A stretch of DNA of 7,262 nucleotides, taken from the NCBI GenBank assembly GCA_016342385.1, contig JAEINM010000207.1, forward strand, positions 1 through 7,262, written 5' to 3'. Below, one piece after another: positions 6,240 through 7,262 of this stretch. The notes beneath the pieces were generated by a model. It saw nothing but the letters and a program-made list of their open reading frames with translations. It had not been told where the DNA came from and ran no database searches. Within the stretch, counting starts at the first letter, position 1; the number at the start of each line of letters is the position of its first letter. The stretch comes from Spirochaetaceae bacterium (GTDB lineage: Bacteria; Spirochaetota; Spirochaetia; DSM-2461). The position numbers and the translations under genes were made by a program.

Positions 6240-6269
6240 TTGACATAGCTTGTATATTAACGGTATAAA
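6240..6269 (+). promoter_or_regulatory. Probable sigma70-type promoter of ffh
   Basis: A perfect TTGACA (6240-6245) and TATAAA (6264-6269) are separated by 18 bp. Transcription would start near 6276, about 26 nt before the ffh ATG. The promoter begins 11 bp after the lipoprotein stop codon, so ffh can be transcribed independently of the smc operon. This is the best-matching -35 element in the window. Confidence 0.7.
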
Positions 6270-6301
6270 AAAACTAAAACTTTTGGGACTATATATATAT
6301 A

Positions 6302-7262
6302 ATGTTAGACCGTATTACGGATAAACTTTCCGAGATTACCAGGGGATTCTCTGGTAAGAGCCGGATAAGTGAAAAAAATATAGAGGACGCAGTAAACGAA
6401 ATTAAGATTGCTCTGCTTGATGCGGATGTGAATTTACGGGTTGTCCGTCGTTTTGTTAACAGTACGATAAAAGAAGCCAGCGGTGAAAATGTATTAAGAT
6501 CCATTAATCCAGGCCAGATGTTCATAAAGATTGTTTATGACAAAATGGTATCGCTTCTGGGTGATAGTCGCCAGGAGTTGGAATTAAAAGGTCCCGATAC
6601 CGTATCTTCCATTTTATTACTCGGTTTACAGGGGGCTGGTAAAACAACGGCTGCTGCAAAATTGGCTAAGAGATTACAAAATGAAGGACGAAGACCTTTA
6701 TTGGCAGCCTGTGATCTTATTAGACCTGCTGCAGTAGAACAACTTTCTATCCTCGGTGAACAGATTGGTATTGAGGTATATAAAGAAGAGACAAAAAATG
6801 CAGTTAAAGTTGCTAAAAATGCACTTAAATATGCTAAAAAGAAACAATATGACACCCTGATTATTGATACTGCCGGTAGACTGCAGATTGATCAGGACAT
6901 GATGAAAGAGATTATAGCTGTCAGGGAAGCGGTGAGCCCTGTTGAAGCATTATTAGTCGCTGACGCCATGACTGGACAAAACGCAGTTGATATGGCAGAA
7001 ACTTTTGACAAAGAAGTTTCATTGACAGGTGTTATTCTTACTAAATTCGACTCCGATACCCGCGGCGGTGCTGCTCTTTCCCTCAAGAGCATCACAGGGA
7101 AACCAATTAAATTCATTGGTGTTGGTGAGAAAGTAGAAGATCTTGAGCCTTTTTATCCCGAACGGATTGCATCCCGTATCCTTGGAATGGGTGATGTGGT
7201 CAGCCTGGTTGAAAAAGCTCAGGAAACTGCTACGCAGGAAGAAGCGGATCAACTTGAAAAGA
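6302..7262 (+). CDS. ffh: Signal recognition particle protein Ffh (SRP54), 5' part
   Basis: Ffh is the GTPase of the signal recognition particle. It binds signal sequences and 4.5S RNA and docks with FtsY to bring membrane proteins to the translocon. The first 320 codons are present and open to the right edge; the family is usually about 440-460 aa. The N domain (1-95) carries the ALLDADVN motif (37-44). The G domain shows G1 GLQGAGKTT (108-116), DLIRPAAVEQL (138-148), DTAGR (189-193), the ADAMTGQ region (220-226), TKFD (247-250, where TKLD is commoner), RGGAAL (254-259) and GVGEK (273-277). The segment LGMGDVVSLVEKA (294-306) leads to the M domain and separates it from FtsY. The methionine-rich M domain is beyond the window. 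The ATG at 6302 gives the standard MLDRIT-type N-terminus, but there is no good Shine-Dalgarno; a (TA)6 tract precedes the start. Confidence 0.96.
   Translation, partial: MLDRITDKLSEITRGFSGKSRISEKNIEDAVNEIKIALLDADVNLRVVRRFVNSTIKEASGENVLRSINPGQMFIKIVYDKMVSLLGDSRQELELKGPDTVSSILLLGLQGAGKTTAAAKLAKRLQNEGRRPLLAACDLIRPAAVEQLSILGEQIGIEVYKEETKNAVKVAKNALKYAKKKQYDTLIIDTAGRLQIDQDMMKEIIAVREAVSPVEALLVADAMTGQNAVDMAETFDKEVSLTGVILTKFDSDTRGGAALSLKSITGKPIKFIGVGEKVEDLEPFYPERIASRILGMGDVVSLVEKAQETATQEEADQLEK

Noticed and set aside
6535..7252. Three minus-strand open frames at the right end
   Set aside because: All lie opposite the ffh G domain, whose motifs are unambiguous on the + strand.

Overview
The window looks like chromosomal core DNA of a low-GC spirochaete. 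The evidence is indirect. It has a small PUR-domain nucleic-acid-binding protein of the type known from Borrelia (BpuR) and Bacteroidetes. It also has an unusually short SMC ATPase, an OmpA-like protein with a non-standard peptidoglycan-binding motif, and an Ffh whose sequence fits the bacterial SRP54 family. All six genes lie on the + strand. No mobile element, CRISPR array, tRNA or rRNA was seen.

Layout: (1) 1-543 is a self-contained unit: a sigma70-like promoter, a 150-aa protein with two PUR repeats, and an intrinsic terminator starting at the base after the stop codon. (2) 544-1809 has a 114-130 bp leader with a hairpin, then a single-pass membrane protein. That protein has a cytoplasmic N-terminal domain of unknown fold, one transmembrane helix, a 91-residue linker made of 18 near-identical pentapeptide units (a 15-bp minisatellite), and a C-terminal OmpA-like domain. 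(3) 1815-6229 is a tight probable operon: smc (TTG start, good Shine-Dalgarno), a 136-aa single-pass membrane protein overlapping smc by 26 bp, and a 378-aa lipoprotein overlapping that gene by 4 bp (GTGA). (4) 6240-7262 has a strong-looking promoter and the first 320 codons of ffh, which runs off the right edge.

How they may work together: the PUR protein and SMC both act on nucleic acid and the chromosome. The two genes after smc encode an inner-membrane protein and a lipoprotein, whose translation appears coupled to smc. This puts a chromosome-organising ATPase and two envelope proteins of unknown function in one transcript. Ffh, the GTPase of the signal recognition particle, has its own promoter and is probably a separate unit.

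Most worth following up: the SMC has two symmetric coiled-coil arms of about 230 residues, but the roughly 118-residue segment between them does not look like a canonical SMC hinge. Also notable are the smc-membrane protein-lipoprotein coupling, the recently expanded in-frame minisatellite in the OmpA-like protein, and the loss of the usual Asp in that protein's peptidoglycan-binding motif.
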